From NCBI GenBank assembly GCA_039683515.1, contig JBDKRG010000009.1, forward strand, positions 1 through 64,000: a DNA stretch of 64,000 nucleotides, read 5' to 3'. Made by a program: the position numbers and the translations under genes. The notes beneath the pieces were generated by a model. It did no database searches and was not told the origin of the DNA. It saw nothing but the letters and a program-made list of their open reading frames with translations. This document shows, piece after piece, positions 1-9,214 of this stretch. Source of the stretch: JAJFUE01 sp039683515. Lineage in GTDB: Bacteria; Sumerlaeota; Sumerlaeia; MVZB01. Numbering within the stretch: the stretch's first letter is position 1; every line of letters begins with the position of its first letter.

Positions 1-707
1 CGCGGGAGAAATTTCTTGCGCTCTTTCAGAGCTCTTGTCGATGCGGGCTCGCCGACCTGGGGCTGCGCTTCGCTCCGCCCCTGGAATCTTTTGCGCTTTC
101 AGCGCATCAATCCCATGATTAAAATGCTTTACAGCCGGCTAAAATATGATCAATAGCCTTGAACCACCGGCTGAAGCCGGTGGCAACCGGTTCGGCCCGC
201 TCAAGCGGGCTATCTTTTAAAAATTTCCCGGACACCATTCGAATCGAAAATAGATTTGGAACCGGGAGCCTCTTGCAAAAGTCTCAAACAGGACCCGCAC
301 AGAGGGAAATCGTTAAAAACGGTTTCCGAGGGGAAGATCGCTTATAACCCCGCGATCAATCGCGGGGTTATAAGGATGGCTGATTCATGAACAAGACGCT
401 TTACGAATGGCGGGGGCAGCGCGTTCTCATCTTTTTGCAAGAGGCTTGCGGCTTCTGGGGGAAGATCGCTTAAACCACGCGATCAATCGCGGGGTCAGGG
501 TGATCGATATGATGCGCGAATGGCCGGCGGGGGCGCCGGCCCCACACCGAAAACAGCTACTTGGTATGGAACAGATGACCGCGCTGTGGCGCCGGCCCCT
601 CGCCGGCGATTCCTATTGCCGGAAAACTTTCGTCACTCGCGCTAAACTTCAACTCGGTTCATAAAATCGTATTTGCTCTGCGGCCTCTGTGAGACGGAAT
701 TGCAAAT
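1..707. repeat. Gene-free repeat-rich region
   Basis: No convincing gene lies here; the short open frames have no recognisable product and run through repeats. Visible structures are a hairpin at 164-183 (CCACCGGC, loop TGAA), a hairpin at 195-210 (GCCCGC, loop TCAA), a perfect 15-bp stem at 341-374, and a degraded second copy of the 329-374 sequence at about 459-500. The words around 270-285 (CCTCTTGCAAAAG) recur inverted at about 431-447. It reads as an accumulation of small palindromic elements downstream of the blaR1-like gene. Confidence 0.7.
341..374. repeat. Perfect inverted repeat, 15-bp arms
   Basis: The arms CTTATAACCCCGCGA (341-355) and TCGCGGGGTTATAAG (360-374) are exact reverse complements around a TCAA loop. 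There is no T-tract, so a classical terminator is not indicated. A degraded relative lies at about 459-500. Confidence 0.8.
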
Positions 708-3700
708 TCATTTGGCCATCTTGTAGCGGATCTTCACGCCGCTCGGCCGCGGGCCGACATACTCGAGGATCTGCACGATGCCGACGCCGCCCTCGCGGGT
801 TTTGAACGCATACGTCACGGGAAGCTCGCCGCGCGCACTCAGGTAAACGGGGTCGCCCGGCTTGCCGAATTCGAAGACCGGGCTCTTCGAGAGGCTTTCA
901 GCACTCGCCGTTTCCCAGAACGAATTCGGCATCGGCTGCACGATCAGCTCCATCCCGATCAGACCGGTCGATTCGTCGCCGCAGCCGGCATCGACGCCGT
1001 TGGCGGCGATCCAGTCAAATGCCGCTTTCGTGTCGCCGTCGAACCTCGGCGTGCTGAGCAACCGGTCCTTGTCGAAGTCGATGAGGCAGTTCTCGCCCGT
1101 GTGATTCAGCACGCGCTCATGCACCGGGCCAAAGCCCGTCCCGGCCGGCCCGGACGCGAGCGCGGGGTTGGATTGCTTCATCGCCGCGACGATCTCCTCG
1201 GCCTGTTTCCTCGAGAATCCGCCGCTGATCTGAACCCCGCCGCCCGTGATCGCTTCATTGACGATCGGCGCCGAAACGATCCGGCCATTGACGACGATCG
1301 CCATCTGGCGGCCAATATTCTTGCCCGTCAATTCAGCGAATCGCTTTTGACCTTCCGCAGTTAATTTCAGCGAGATCACGTAATCCTTGCCCGCCGAGTT
1401 CGGCACCACCTCGGCCGAAGCGAAATCCCGCTCGCTCAACTGCGCCTCGTTTTGAACCCAAAAGCTCGGCACCTCATCCTTGCTCAACGCCCCCCTGTAA
1501 GGAGGCAACTTCTCGGCCTTGTCGCGTTCCTGGTTCGTGGCCACCCAGCGCAATGCAAGCACGCTCGTGGTCGTGCGATTGCCTGTGGCCGTCACGGCGG
1601 GAGAGGATTCATCGAGGCGGATCAGCGGCAAATCGCCAGCGCGGCCATGCAGTTCCAGCGCTTTCTCATCGGCCTTCTTCGGCTCAGTTTTCTTTGGAGC
1701 GAATGCCACATTTTCGAACGTAAACCGCTGAACCGGCCGACAGCGGATCCGGAGTCTTTTGATCTCCTTGAACGGAACATCCAGCCGGGCCGTGTATAAG
1801 TATCCATTCCCTCGAGATTTCATATTTTGATCGCGCGTCTCGACCAGGCCGCCTCTTGCAAACTCGAGGCTCGTCACCGCCGCGGCACTATACTGGTATG
1901 TCTCGCCGAGACTGCGGTTTGTGGTGATGTACCGGACTTCGGTCTTATCTTTTCCGAGCGGCTTGATCGATTGAATCGTCACGTCGCTCGAAATTTCCTT
2001 CTCCCCGTCGAACGGCGTGAAATCTTCGCACACGCCCGTCCACGTCCCGAACGTGCAGCGCAGCTCGACCTTCCCGACCGCCGGGAGCTGATTGGCTTCG
2101 ACGCGCTTAAGCATGTCGCGCCAACCCGGGAACCGCTTGTGGGTTTCAGATGCGTTGTTCGCGAAAGAGACCGGCGCGGCGATCTGGTTGTTGTCCACAT
2201 CATACAAAATTGCAGTGAACTCGCTGTGATCGTCGAACAGCGGGTGATGCACCATGACCTCGACGAACGTCCGGTTCGGGGTCCTGTCGTTGTTCGCCGC
2301 GCCCATCAACGGATACGTCTCGAACACACGGGCGGTCGGCTCGTCTTTGATCGGAGCGCCGTCGGGCTGCCAACCGACGCGCGGCATCTTTGTCCCGACC
2401 GGCCATGAATTGACGATCCGCAGCTGCGGCGCGACGGCCATTCCCAGTTGCGTTTTGTAGCCGGGGCTCGGCGTGAAGCTCACCCAGTCGCCGACGACTT
2501 CGCGGCCGTAATACTCCCGGATCGGCGGGTTGAGCAGCGCGACCTTCGCCGACGGCTTGAAGCTCAGCCGCCATTTCTTCTGAGGCGCGTTCTGCCACGT
2601 CAAACCCTTCGCGGCAAAATTGGCCCAGATACCAATTTCGCCGGTTGTATTCAGCGTGCCGACCAGTTGCCGCTCGGGATCGCCTTCACATTCGGCGTAA
2701 ACGTCAAACGCCAGCGCGAACGGCAGTCTTTTGACGACCTTGACACCCAGCAGCATCGGGGCGTTCTTCGAGTCGAAGCTGCTCCGCTCGTCATTGAAAA
2801 TGTATTCCGTGCGGTCGCGCAGCAGCTTGTCCCAGCCGTCTTGGTAGACGGCTTCTATATAGTTGTCCGGCAACTTGTCGACGACGTCGAACTCGACGGC
2901 GTTCGTCTCGAGCGAGTCGATCGTGCGCGGCTCGCCGCCGTCCTTGGGATAGACCTTGAAATCGCGGAACACGACCGAAACCTTATAGTGTCCCGGACTC
3001 AGCGGCTTGCCGTCACGGACGTCGCCCGGAATCGAGAGATGATGCGTCATTCGACCGAATGCCGAAAACGGCGACATCCCTATCGTCAACGGCTCTTCCG
3101 TGCCGTTCATTTTGAAGAACAGGAGCGGTCTGCCGTCCTTGAGCTTCACCACATTTTCTGAAGTCGCGGTGCTCAACATGATCACCGGCCCGGTCCCAAC
3201 GGGATAAAACCGATGCGCCTGGATCGTCGGCCGGGGCAGCCGGCCGGCTGCGAGGCGCGGGTCCGGGCGGAGCGCGACGTCTTCAATCTTGCGCCACTCG
3301 TATTCGCGGGCCTGAAGCTCGAGCCGCTTGATCGTCGCGGTCGACGCGAGGTCGGGGAAAACAGTCTTGCTTTGATTCATGCCGGCGAAACCGGTGCTTT
3401 CGGGATTCTGCGCAATGTGGCTCGCGCCTTTGTCGTCGAACGCCACAACGCGCCAATCGCGATCCTTGACGTCGTGGCTGACGATCACGCACGGCCGCCC
3501 CTTGTCGCTGAGGACGTCGCTGAACATGACGCTGACATTCAGGTTCATGTTGTTGACCGAGGTGCTCGTGGCATTGCCCGGCGCGCCTTCGATCAGCTTG
3601 ACCCACGGCCCGTCGGCGACACCGATCTCGACGGCCGCTTTCTTGTCGCGGGCCGGCACGGCCGCCGCCATCTCGATCCGGATGCGGCCGTTTTCGCAGC

Positions 3701-5072
3701 TCGTGGCGGTTGCCCCGCCGTGGCCGTCGACGCGGCATTCAATATCCGTCGGCTTGTTCGGCGCCGTTATTTCGAGGTAAAAAATGCGGGCTACCTGCCC
3801 CCCGCCCGGACTGACGGAGACGCCGTTCTGGAAGCCTTCCGGCACAAAATCGAGCGGGGTGCCGTCGGCAAGCCAGGCGGGACGGTTGGGAGCGGTCCCC
3901 TGCTCGGCGACGCCCAAGATCGCCGCGCGAGCACCACGGCTGAACTCGAGCCGGTATTTGGCCTGCGCGTCTTCGCGGGCGCTCAGTTGGATGACGCCGA
4001 GCGGCAGGGCCAGGCCGAGCAGGACGAACACGCCGATCGCGCACGTTCTCCACTTGAGCGCGCGGCGGTTGCGGGTGGGGTCGAGCACCGCCAACAGCCG
4101 GCCTTCGATTTGCGATCGTTTCGCCATCGTGATCGCGGCGGCGGAGGCCAGCGAGCCGGCGCGCAGCGTGCGCGCGATGGTCAGCAGGTGGTCGGCGTAG
4201 TCCGAAGGGCGCTCGCCGGCGGTCAGGACCAGGTCGTCGCAGGCGCGCTCGCGCTCGATGCGCATCCGCCGCAGCGCGGCCCACGCCAGCGGATTGAACC
4301 AGTGCAGCGAGACCGCGACACGCGCCACCGTGTGCGTCAGGCAGTCACGGCGCTTCACATGCGCCAGCTCGTGCAGCAGCACCGACCGGCGCTTGTCGTC
4401 GGACCAGTCATCGGCCGTCTCGGGCAAGATGATCACGGGCCGCAAAAAACCCGTCGTCATCGGCATGGTCTGGGGGCTCGCGCCCAGCAGGCGAACCGTG
4501 CGCCGCAGGCCGATGCAGCCCGAAAGCGAAGCGACGGAGGCCGTCCAGTCCGGGCCCTCGAGGCGATTGCACGAGCGCACGAGCCGGCCGATCGCGACAA
4601 ACCCGACCGCCAGCGGCATCACCACGAACAAAGCCGCCAAGGCCCAGACCACCACCGCGACCGGAATGGGCGAAATGTTCAACGCGCGCGGGAGGGGGGC
4701 GGGTGCCGGCGCCGGCGCCGGAGCGATGTTTGGTTGATTCTCCATGACCGCCGGCTGGAGCGGCTGCGAGACGGCCGGGGCCGGCGCTACTTGCGTGACA
4801 GCCGCCGCCGGCTGCACGGCCGAAACTTCACTGCGCGGGAGGATCGGCAGTTGCCACTTCGGCACAACCAGCGAAAGCAGCGGCAGGAGCAGGAGCCCGC
4901 ACAGCGACAGCGCCCAGACCAGATGCCGGGCGGCGGCCGACGACTTGCGCATCAGCGCCACCGCCAAGGCCGCGACCGACAGGAGCACGATGCCTTTCGC
5001 GCCGCTGTCGATCAGGATCGCCAGCGCGCGCGCCCAGGGGTCGGATGCGTCCAGGCGAAAGAGCGATTCCAT
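708..5072 (-). CDS. BlaR1/MecR1-type M56 metalloprotease sensor with giant C-terminal region
   Basis: The 1454-residue protein starts with several membrane segments (about residues 15-60 and 135-165) and carries the M56 zinc motif HELAH near residue 233, followed by a CDDLVL motif typical of BlaR1/MecR1. In that family a signal activates the intramembrane protease, which leads to cleavage of a BlaI-type repressor. Here the usual penicillin-binding sensor is replaced by more than 1000 residues, apparently extracytoplasmic. Near residues 1195-1300 there is a stretch resembling the SecD P1 head (LTAEGQKRF, then VVNGRIVSAPIV). Most of the middle is unrecognised. The gene lies 2 bp downstream of the BlaI-type gene, so the two are almost certainly co-transcribed. 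The family assignment is firm; the ligand is unknown and need not be a beta-lactam. Confidence 0.9.
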   Translation of the reverse strand: MESLFRLDASDPWARALAILIDSGAKGIVLLSVAALAVALMRKSSAAARHLVWALSLCGLLLLPLLSLVVPKWQLPILPRSEVSAVQPAAAVTQVAPAPAVSQPLQPAVMENQPNIAPAPAPAPAPLPRALNISPIPVAVVVWALAALFVVMPLAVGFVAIGRLVRSCNRLEGPDWTASVASLSGCIGLRRTVRLLGASPQTMPMTTGFLRPVIILPETADDWSDDKRRSVLLHELAHVKRRDCLTHTVARVAVSLHWFNPLAWAALRRMRIERERACDDLVLTAGERPSDYADHLLTIARTLRAGSLASAAAITMAKRSQIEGRLLAVLDPTRNRRALKWRTCAIGVFVLLGLALPLGVIQLSAREDAQAKYRLEFSRGARAAILGVAEQGTAPNRPAWLADGTPLDFVPEGFQNGVSVSPGGGQVARIFYLEITAPNKPTDIECRVDGHGGATATSCENGRIRIEMAAAVPARDKKAAVEIGVADGPWVKLIEGAPGNATSTSVNNMNLNVSVMFSDVLSDKGRPCVIVSHDVKDRDWRVVAFDDKGASHIAQNPESTGFAGMNQSKTVFPDLASTATIKRLELQAREYEWRKIEDVALRPDPRLAAGRLPRPTIQAHRFYPVGTGPVIMLSTATSENVVKLKDGRPLLFFKMNGTEEPLTIGMSPFSAFGRMTHHLSIPGDVRDGKPLSPGHYKVSVVFRDFKVYPKDGGEPRTIDSLETNAVEFDVVDKLPDNYIEAVYQDGWDKLLRDRTEYIFNDERSSFDSKNAPMLLGVKVVKRLPFALAFDVYAECEGDPERQLVGTLNTTGEIGIWANFAAKGLTWQNAPQKKWRLSFKPSAKVALLNPPIREYYGREVVGDWVSFTPSPGYKTQLGMAVAPQLRIVNSWPVGTKMPRVGWQPDGAPIKDEPTARVFETYPLMGAANNDRTPNRTFVEVMVHHPLFDDHSEFTAILYDVDNNQIAAPVSFANNASETHKRFPGWRDMLKRVEANQLPAVGKVELRCTFGTWTGVCEDFTPFDGEKEISSDVTIQSIKPLGKDKTEVRYITTNRSLGETYQYSAAAVTSLEFARGGLVETRDQNMKSRGNGYLYTARLDVPFKEIKRLRIRCRPVQRFTFENVAFAPKKTEPKKADEKALELHGRAGDLPLIRLDESSPAVTATGNRTTTSVLALRWVATNQERDKAEKLPPYRGALSKDEVPSFWVQNEAQLSERDFASAEVVPNSAGKDYVISLKLTAEGQKRFAELTGKNIGRQMAIVVNGRIVSAPIVNEAITGGGVQISGGFSRKQAEEIVAAMKQSNPALASGPAGTGFGPVHERVLNHTGENCLIDFDKDRLLSTPRFDGDTKAAFDWIAANGVDAGCGDESTGLIGMELIVQPMPNSFWETASAESLSKSPVFEFGKPGDPVYLSARGELPVTYAFKTREGGVGIVQILEYVGPRPSGVKIRYKMAK

Positions 5073-5074
5073 CG

Positions 5075-5458
5075 TCAGCGCCCCTCCTTCCTTGCGTGGT
5101 CGATCAGCTCCGAGAGCCGGTCCAGGTCATCGCCGGAGAGGTTTTCCTGCTCGATCATCGACGCGATCGCCTCGCCCACCGACCCGCCGAAGAACGTCTG
5201 GAGCAGATTGCGGATCGCCGCGCGGCGGGCCTTGGCGCGCGGGACGGTCGGGATGTAAAGAAACTTGCGGCCGGACGCCTTGCGGCGCAGATGGCCCTTT
5301 TCCTCCAGCAGGTTGAGCATGGCGCGCACGGCCGAGTAGCTCGGCGGGTCGGGCAGCGCGTCGAGGACGTCGGAGACGCTCGCCTGCCCCTTCGCGTACA
5401 CGATTTCCATGATCTGGCGCTCGCGGCGCCCCAGGTCCAGCGGCGCGGGATTGGTCAT
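5075..5458 (-). CDS. BlaI/MecI-family transcriptional repressor
   Basis: This 127-residue winged-helix protein has the family pattern: an N-terminal LGRRERQIMEIVY helix, the recognition region YSAVRAMLNLLEEKGHL, and a C-terminal dimerisation part with LIDHARK. Family members repress their own operon and are inactivated by proteolysis triggered by the M56 partner. The partner follows directly, giving the standard sensor-repressor unit. The start at 5458 gives a normal family length (120-130 residues). A dyad GTGCT-N8-AGCAC lies just upstream at 5508-5525 and is a candidate operator. Confidence 0.95.
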   Translation of the reverse strand: MTNPAPLDLGRRERQIMEIVYAKGQASVSDVLDALPDPPSYSAVRAMLNLLEEKGHLRRKASGRKFLYIPTVPRAKARRAAIRNLLQTFFGGSVGEAIASMIEQENLSGDDLDRLSELIDHARKEGR

Positions 5459-5507
5459 CGGAACACCTCGCCTCGCCCGTGAAATGTCGGCGTGAATCGA
5501 ATCACGA

Positions 5508-5557
5508 GTGCTAATCTACCAGCACATCGGCGGGCGCGTCAAGGAATATGTGCTAAT
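5508..5557 (-). promoter_or_regulatory. Candidate BlaI-type operator region
   Basis: Upstream of the repressor gene, GTGCTAAT occurs at 5508 and again at 5550, exactly 42 bp (about four helical turns) apart. The first is part of a dyad GTGCT-N8-AGCAC. BlaI-family repressors bind short dyads in their own promoters. The sequence differs from the staphylococcal TACA/TGTA operator, so the assignment rests on position and symmetry. Confidence 0.45.
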
Positions 5558-5649
5558 GGAGCAGCAGTTGTCTCTCGGACGGGATGGACGAACATGGACG
5601 AAGTGGGCTATGATGTCGGCTTGATCATGCCCGAAGAGAGGGAAAGCCC

Positions 5650-6246
5650 ATGGCCAGGAAGAACGCCGCCCGCTGTTTCACGCTCATCGAACTGCTGATC
5701 GTCGTCGCCATCATCGCGATCCTGGCGGCGATCGCCGTGCCGAACATGCTCGAGGCCCAGACGCGCGCCCGCGTGGCGCGCGCCCAGAGCGACCTGCGCG
5801 CCGTGACGCTGGCGATCGAAAGCTACAGGCTCGACGGCGACGCCTACCCGACGATGCTCGAGCCGGGCTTTACCGGCGGCGTCGGGCCGCTCGCCGGGAG
5901 CGACCTCAAGTGGTGGTACGTCCCCGACGCGCTCAGCACGCCGGTCGCCTACCTCTCCAGCGCCGACCTGCGCTGCCCGTTCGGCGGCGACGTCGCGCGC
6001 CGCGGCGACTTCCCCGACCAAATCTGGAAGCGCTACAGCTACGAAAACATCGCGGAACTGGAACAGAAGGCGGCGACGTACCCGGTCCTGAGCGGCAAAT
6101 ACGGCCCCGACCGCCAGGCCTCGGCAAACATCGGCGCCTGGCGCATCCTGTGCATCGGCCCGGACAAGGCATGGAACCCGATGGTGGCCTACGACCCCAC
6201 CAACGGGACGATCAGCGACGGAAACATTATAAAAAATCAGAGATGA
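5650..6246 (+). CDS. Type IV pilin-like / pseudopilin protein
   Basis: The 198-residue protein begins with a short basic leader, then FTLIELLIVVAIIAILAAIAV, the class III prepilin signal: a cleavage site before Phe, Glu at mature position 5 and one hydrophobic helix. A short coiled region (RARVARAQSDLRAVTLAIESY) leads into a small globular domain. Such proteins are processed by a prepilin peptidase and build type IV pili or type II secretion pseudopili, but many bacteria related to Planctomycetota encode large numbers of stand-alone copies of unknown role. No secretion or pilus machinery lies nearby. A purine-rich site (GAGAGGGAAA) precedes the ATG at 5650. Confidence 0.9.
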   Translation: MARKNAARCFTLIELLIVVAIIAILAAIAVPNMLEAQTRARVARAQSDLRAVTLAIESYRLDGDAYPTMLEPGFTGGVGPLAGSDLKWWYVPDALSTPVAYLSSADLRCPFGGDVARRGDFPDQIWKRYSYENIAELEQKAATYPVLSGKYGPDRQASANIGAWRILCIGPDKAWNPMVAYDPTNGTISDGNIIKNQR

Positions 6247-6323
6247 GAGATAAGTGATGAATGATGAATGCTGAATGATGAATGCTACGCGCCGGCGCTC
6301 GCCTTGACGGGCGCCGGCGCGTA
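6240..6323. terminator. Convergent hairpin with GATGAATG repeats
   Basis: Between the pilin gene (+) and fliS (-) lie four near-copies of GATGAATG (about 6255-6285), then a perfect 13-bp stem TACGCGCCGGCGC (6286-6298) paired with 6311-6323. The stem is very stable but lacks a T-run, so it may act as a bidirectional barrier rather than a classical terminator. Confidence 0.55.
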
Positions 6324-6341
6324 AATGCTTTTGGTAACGAG

Positions 6342-6758
6342 CTAGCCGACCATCGTGACCGGTTGCGTCGGCATCGGGGCGTTTTCGGCGACCGAACCGG
6401 CGTGGTTGCTGATGCCGTGCCAGCCCTCGAGGAGCGTCTGCATCAGGTTGATGACTTCCTGGACCTTGTCGCGGTCGCGGTTGAGGTTCGCCTCGTTGAG
6501 CCGGTCGCGCATGTAGTCGTAGAGCCGCTCGAGGTTGAAGGCGATCTCGCCGCCCTGGGCGTGGTCGAGCGAGACCCTCAGGTAATTGATGATTTCCTGC
6601 GTCCGGATCAGGCGCGCCGAGGCGAGCTCGTCATCAGTTCCCGTCAGCAGCAGCCACTGGTTCAGGTTCTTGATCGCCCCCTCATACAGCAGGACCACGA
6701 TCTGCAGCGGATCGGCCGTCGTGATATTGACCTGCTGATACATCTGGTACGGACGCAT
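6342..6758 (-). CDS. fliS: Flagellar export chaperone FliS
   Basis: The 138-residue helical protein shows the FliS pattern: YQMYQQVNITTADPLQIVVL near the N-terminus and LLYEGAIKNLNQWL in the first long helix. FliS binds the disordered C-terminus of flagellin in the cytoplasm, preventing early polymerisation and delivering it to the flagellar export gate. It lies directly downstream of fliD, the usual order. An ATG at 6764 is possible, but AGAGG sits 6 bases before the ATG at 6758, which is preferred. Confidence 0.92.
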   Translation of the reverse strand: MRPYQMYQQVNITTADPLQIVVLLYEGAIKNLNQWLLLTGTDDELASARLIRTQEIINYLRVSLDHAQGGEIAFNLERLYDYMRDRLNEANLNRDRDKVQEVINLMQTLLEGWHGISNHAGSVAENAPMPTQPVTMVG

Positions 6759-6831
6759 AATCATCCTCTCTGGGTGTCGAATTGGCGGACCGTGTCACAA
6801 TTTCGTTTCAAGGCAAAACTCAAAGCCGGAC

Positions 6832-9045
6832 TCAGGACGAACTGCTGATCAACGACGAAAGGGCGCTTGTCAACGCGCTGCTCTGCGACTGCAGCGTCGA
6901 CAGCTTGGTCTCGAGGTTCGTGAATTTCGTGCGCAGCATCTCTTCCTCGGTCTCGAGGCGCGACTGCAGCCGCTCGATCTGATCGTCGAGGTCCTTGAGC
7001 TGGGTCGTGTAGGTATCCTCGCGCACGGCGAACAGGCCGGTGTCGCTGTCGGTCAGGGCTTCGATCTGGCTGTAAATGTCCCACGCCGCGCCGCGGCTGA
7101 TCGTAAATGACGTCGTCATCGGCGACGTGGCGGTGATCTTCAGCGTCAGGCCCTTGGTCTCGCCGACCGTGCCGGACTTCAGCGTCTGGCCGTCGCCGGT
7201 GGCCTTCACGCCGGCGATGTAGCCCTCGACGTCGGTTCCGACCGCCTCGATCGTCGAGCGGCCGATGCCGAGCTGGCCGGCCGTGCCCGCCTCGACCGTC
7301 GACCACATGGTGAATTTCTCTTCGTCGCCGTATTCGTTGGTGTGGATCTCGAGCTTGCCGCCGTTGTCGGTGGCCTTGAGGTCGTAGCCGTTCGTGTCGA
7401 ACTGATCGTTCAGCTTGGAGATGATCTGGCTTAGCGTCATCCCCGCCTGAAGCGTCACGTTCATCGACTCGTTGCCGTATTTGAACGTCAGCGTCTCGTT
7501 GGCGGTGATGCCGCCGCTGGCGACCGTCTGGGTGCCGACCACGGTGGCCCGCGTGGCCGCCTGCGTGATGTTGACGCCGTAGGTGCCGGCCACGGTGTCG
7601 CTGGTCGTCGAGACCAGTTCAACCGTGGTGGACGAGCAACTGCCCGACTCGACGAACAGCTTCTTGACGGCATCGGCGCTCTCTTCGAGGGCGTCGGTCA
7701 GCTTGGTCGAATCGAGCTCGAGCGTGCCGTCGTCCTGGAAGGAAATGCCGATCGAGCTGAGGGTCCGGTAATCGCCGGTCATTCCCTTGACCGATTGCGT
7801 GATCGTGTTGCGCAGCCGGCTGACGACGCTGTTGAGGCTGGAATCGCCGAACAGGGGCGCGGCCTCCTGGTTTTCCGTGTCGTAGGCGGTCTGCGTGTCG
7901 ATCTCATTGACGAGGCCGTTGTAGGCGGAAATGAACTCCTGGACCTTGCTGACGATCGAGGAATTCTGGTTGGTGACCTTGACGGTGACGGCTTCCTCGT
8001 CGACCTTCTTCGGCGTGAGGGTGACGCCCGGGATCACGTCGTCGAACGAGTTGGACTCGCGCGCGACCTGGATGCCGTCGACCTGGATGATCGCGTCCTG
8101 GGCCTTCTGCAGGACCGGCGCGAAGGCGTCGATCGTGAACGTGTCGCCGACGGCGAACTGCGTCGTGCCGGCGCCGAAACTGACCTGGATCCCCTCGGCC
8201 GCCGCGCCGGTGATGTCGACCGCGTCGGTGCTGGTCGTGAACGCGTCGGACGCCGTCCAGGTGAGGCCGCCGTCGAGCGAGACCTTGTACTTGGCCGTGC
8301 CGACGTCGCCCGCGGTGGTGACCTGGACGATGGCGTTGCGCGTGGTCGTGCCGGTGAACGTCCCGCTGCTGGTGACCGTGCCGTCGAACTGGTTTTCCTT
8401 GCCGGCGGCGGCCGCCTCGATCGAGGTGCTGGTCAGGTTGACGAGCGTGTCGTTCTGCTCGATGTTGAGCGTATTGGCCGAGCCCGAGTCGGTGCAGCTC
8501 AGAACGAGCCGGTAGGAGTTGGTCGCGGTGCCGTCGCTGACGATGTTGGCGCGCACGCCGCCGTCGGCGTTGTTGATCGCGTCGCGCAGGTCGCGCAGGC
8601 TCATGCCGCTGGTGACTTCGATCGAAGTGGCCTCGCCATCCCCGACGCTGAACTTGAACGTCCCGGCTGCGGACGCGATCGAGGTCGTGTCCATGTTCTC
8701 GAAGCCCTGCGAGGCGATTCGGGCTTCCTGCGCCAACTGACAAACCTTGACGCTGTACGAGCCGGTCTCGGCGTCGTCGTCGACGCTGACCGACAGGATG
8801 TCGGTGTCGGAGCAGCTGGCGGACTTGACAATAAAGCTGTCGGGATCCTTCAGCGTCGAAACGGTTTCCTTGAACGTGAGCAGCAGCTTGTTGATGCCCT
8901 GCATCGCCGCCTGCTTGGTTTGAATCGTCGACTGCTTGTTCTGCGCGAGATAGATCGGCTGCGAGTCGGCCTGGATCAGCTTGGTGATCAGCGAGTCGTA
9001 GTCGATGCCGGACATCAGGCCTGTTGAGGTCAAGGATGACGACAT
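6832..9045 (-). CDS. fliD: Flagellar hook-associated protein 2 (filament cap) FliD
   Basis: The 737-residue protein carries the FliD N-terminal signature (SGIDYDSLITKLIQADSQPI) and the C-terminal capping region ending in long coiled helices (LKDLDDQIERLQSRLETEEEM). FliD forms the cap at the filament tip that folds exported flagellin. Tandem Ig-like or FlgIN-type segments in the middle explain the length above the 450-500 residues of enteric FliD. An open frame extends upstream to 9141, but the ATG at 9045 matches the family N-terminus, and a sigma-28-like promoter lies inside the extension, which argues against the longer start. fliS follows after a gap of about 70 bases. No other flagellar structural gene is in the window. 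Confidence 0.95.
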   Translation of the reverse strand: MSSSLTSTGLMSGIDYDSLITKLIQADSQPIYLAQNKQSTIQTKQAAMQGINKLLLTFKETVSTLKDPDSFIVKSASCSDTDILSVSVDDDAETGSYSVKVCQLAQEARIASQGFENMDTTSIASAAGTFKFSVGDGEATSIEVTSGMSLRDLRDAINNADGGVRANIVSDGTATNSYRLVLSCTDSGSANTLNIEQNDTLVNLTSTSIEAAAAGKENQFDGTVTSSGTFTGTTTRNAIVQVTTAGDVGTAKYKVSLDGGLTWTASDAFTTSTDAVDITGAAAEGIQVSFGAGTTQFAVGDTFTIDAFAPVLQKAQDAIIQVDGIQVARESNSFDDVIPGVTLTPKKVDEEAVTVKVTNQNSSIVSKVQEFISAYNGLVNEIDTQTAYDTENQEAAPLFGDSSLNSVVSRLRNTITQSVKGMTGDYRTLSSIGISFQDDGTLELDSTKLTDALEESADAVKKLFVESGSCSSTTVELVSTTSDTVAGTYGVNITQAATRATVVGTQTVASGGITANETLTFKYGNESMNVTLQAGMTLSQIISKLNDQFDTNGYDLKATDNGGKLEIHTNEYGDEEKFTMWSTVEAGTAGQLGIGRSTIEAVGTDVEGYIAGVKATGDGQTLKSGTVGETKGLTLKITATSPMTTSFTISRGAAWDIYSQIEALTDSDTGLFAVREDTYTTQLKDLDDQIERLQSRLETEEEMLRTKFTNLETKLSTLQSQSSALTSALSSLISSSS

Positions 9046-9103
9046 GGAGGCCGCACCCCCCGTAAAGATCCCATGCGACGTCCCGGATCGGGACTCGTTG
9101 TTC

Positions 9104-9131
9104 TCATCGGCCCGAAAAGATGAGAACTTAA
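9104..9131 (-). promoter_or_regulatory. Candidate sigma-28 (FliA) promoter for fliD
   Basis: Reading towards fliD, the sequence has TTAAGTTC (9131-9124), a 12-base spacer and GCCGATGA (9111-9104). The sigma-28 consensus is TAAAGTTT, 11 bases, GCCGATAA, so the -10 box matches 7 of 8 and the -35 box 6 of 8. It lies about 60 bases upstream of the fliD ATG, as expected for a late flagellar gene. Confidence 0.65.
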
Positions 9132-9214
9132 CTTTGAACATGGAATTTCAACGATACGAGGTTGGCACGACTGGGATTGGAAAAAATTCCAGGCCAGCGT
9201 CCGGCCCGCAACAC

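Noticed and set aside
159..664. Two short plus-strand frames (62 and 85 codons)
   Set aside because: They run through duplicated hairpins and repeats and have no homology-like pattern or ribosome binding site.
3213..5258. 681-codon plus-strand frame opposite the BlaR1/BlaI genes
   Set aside because: Arg/Ala/Gln-rich shadow; both minus-strand genes have strong family motifs.
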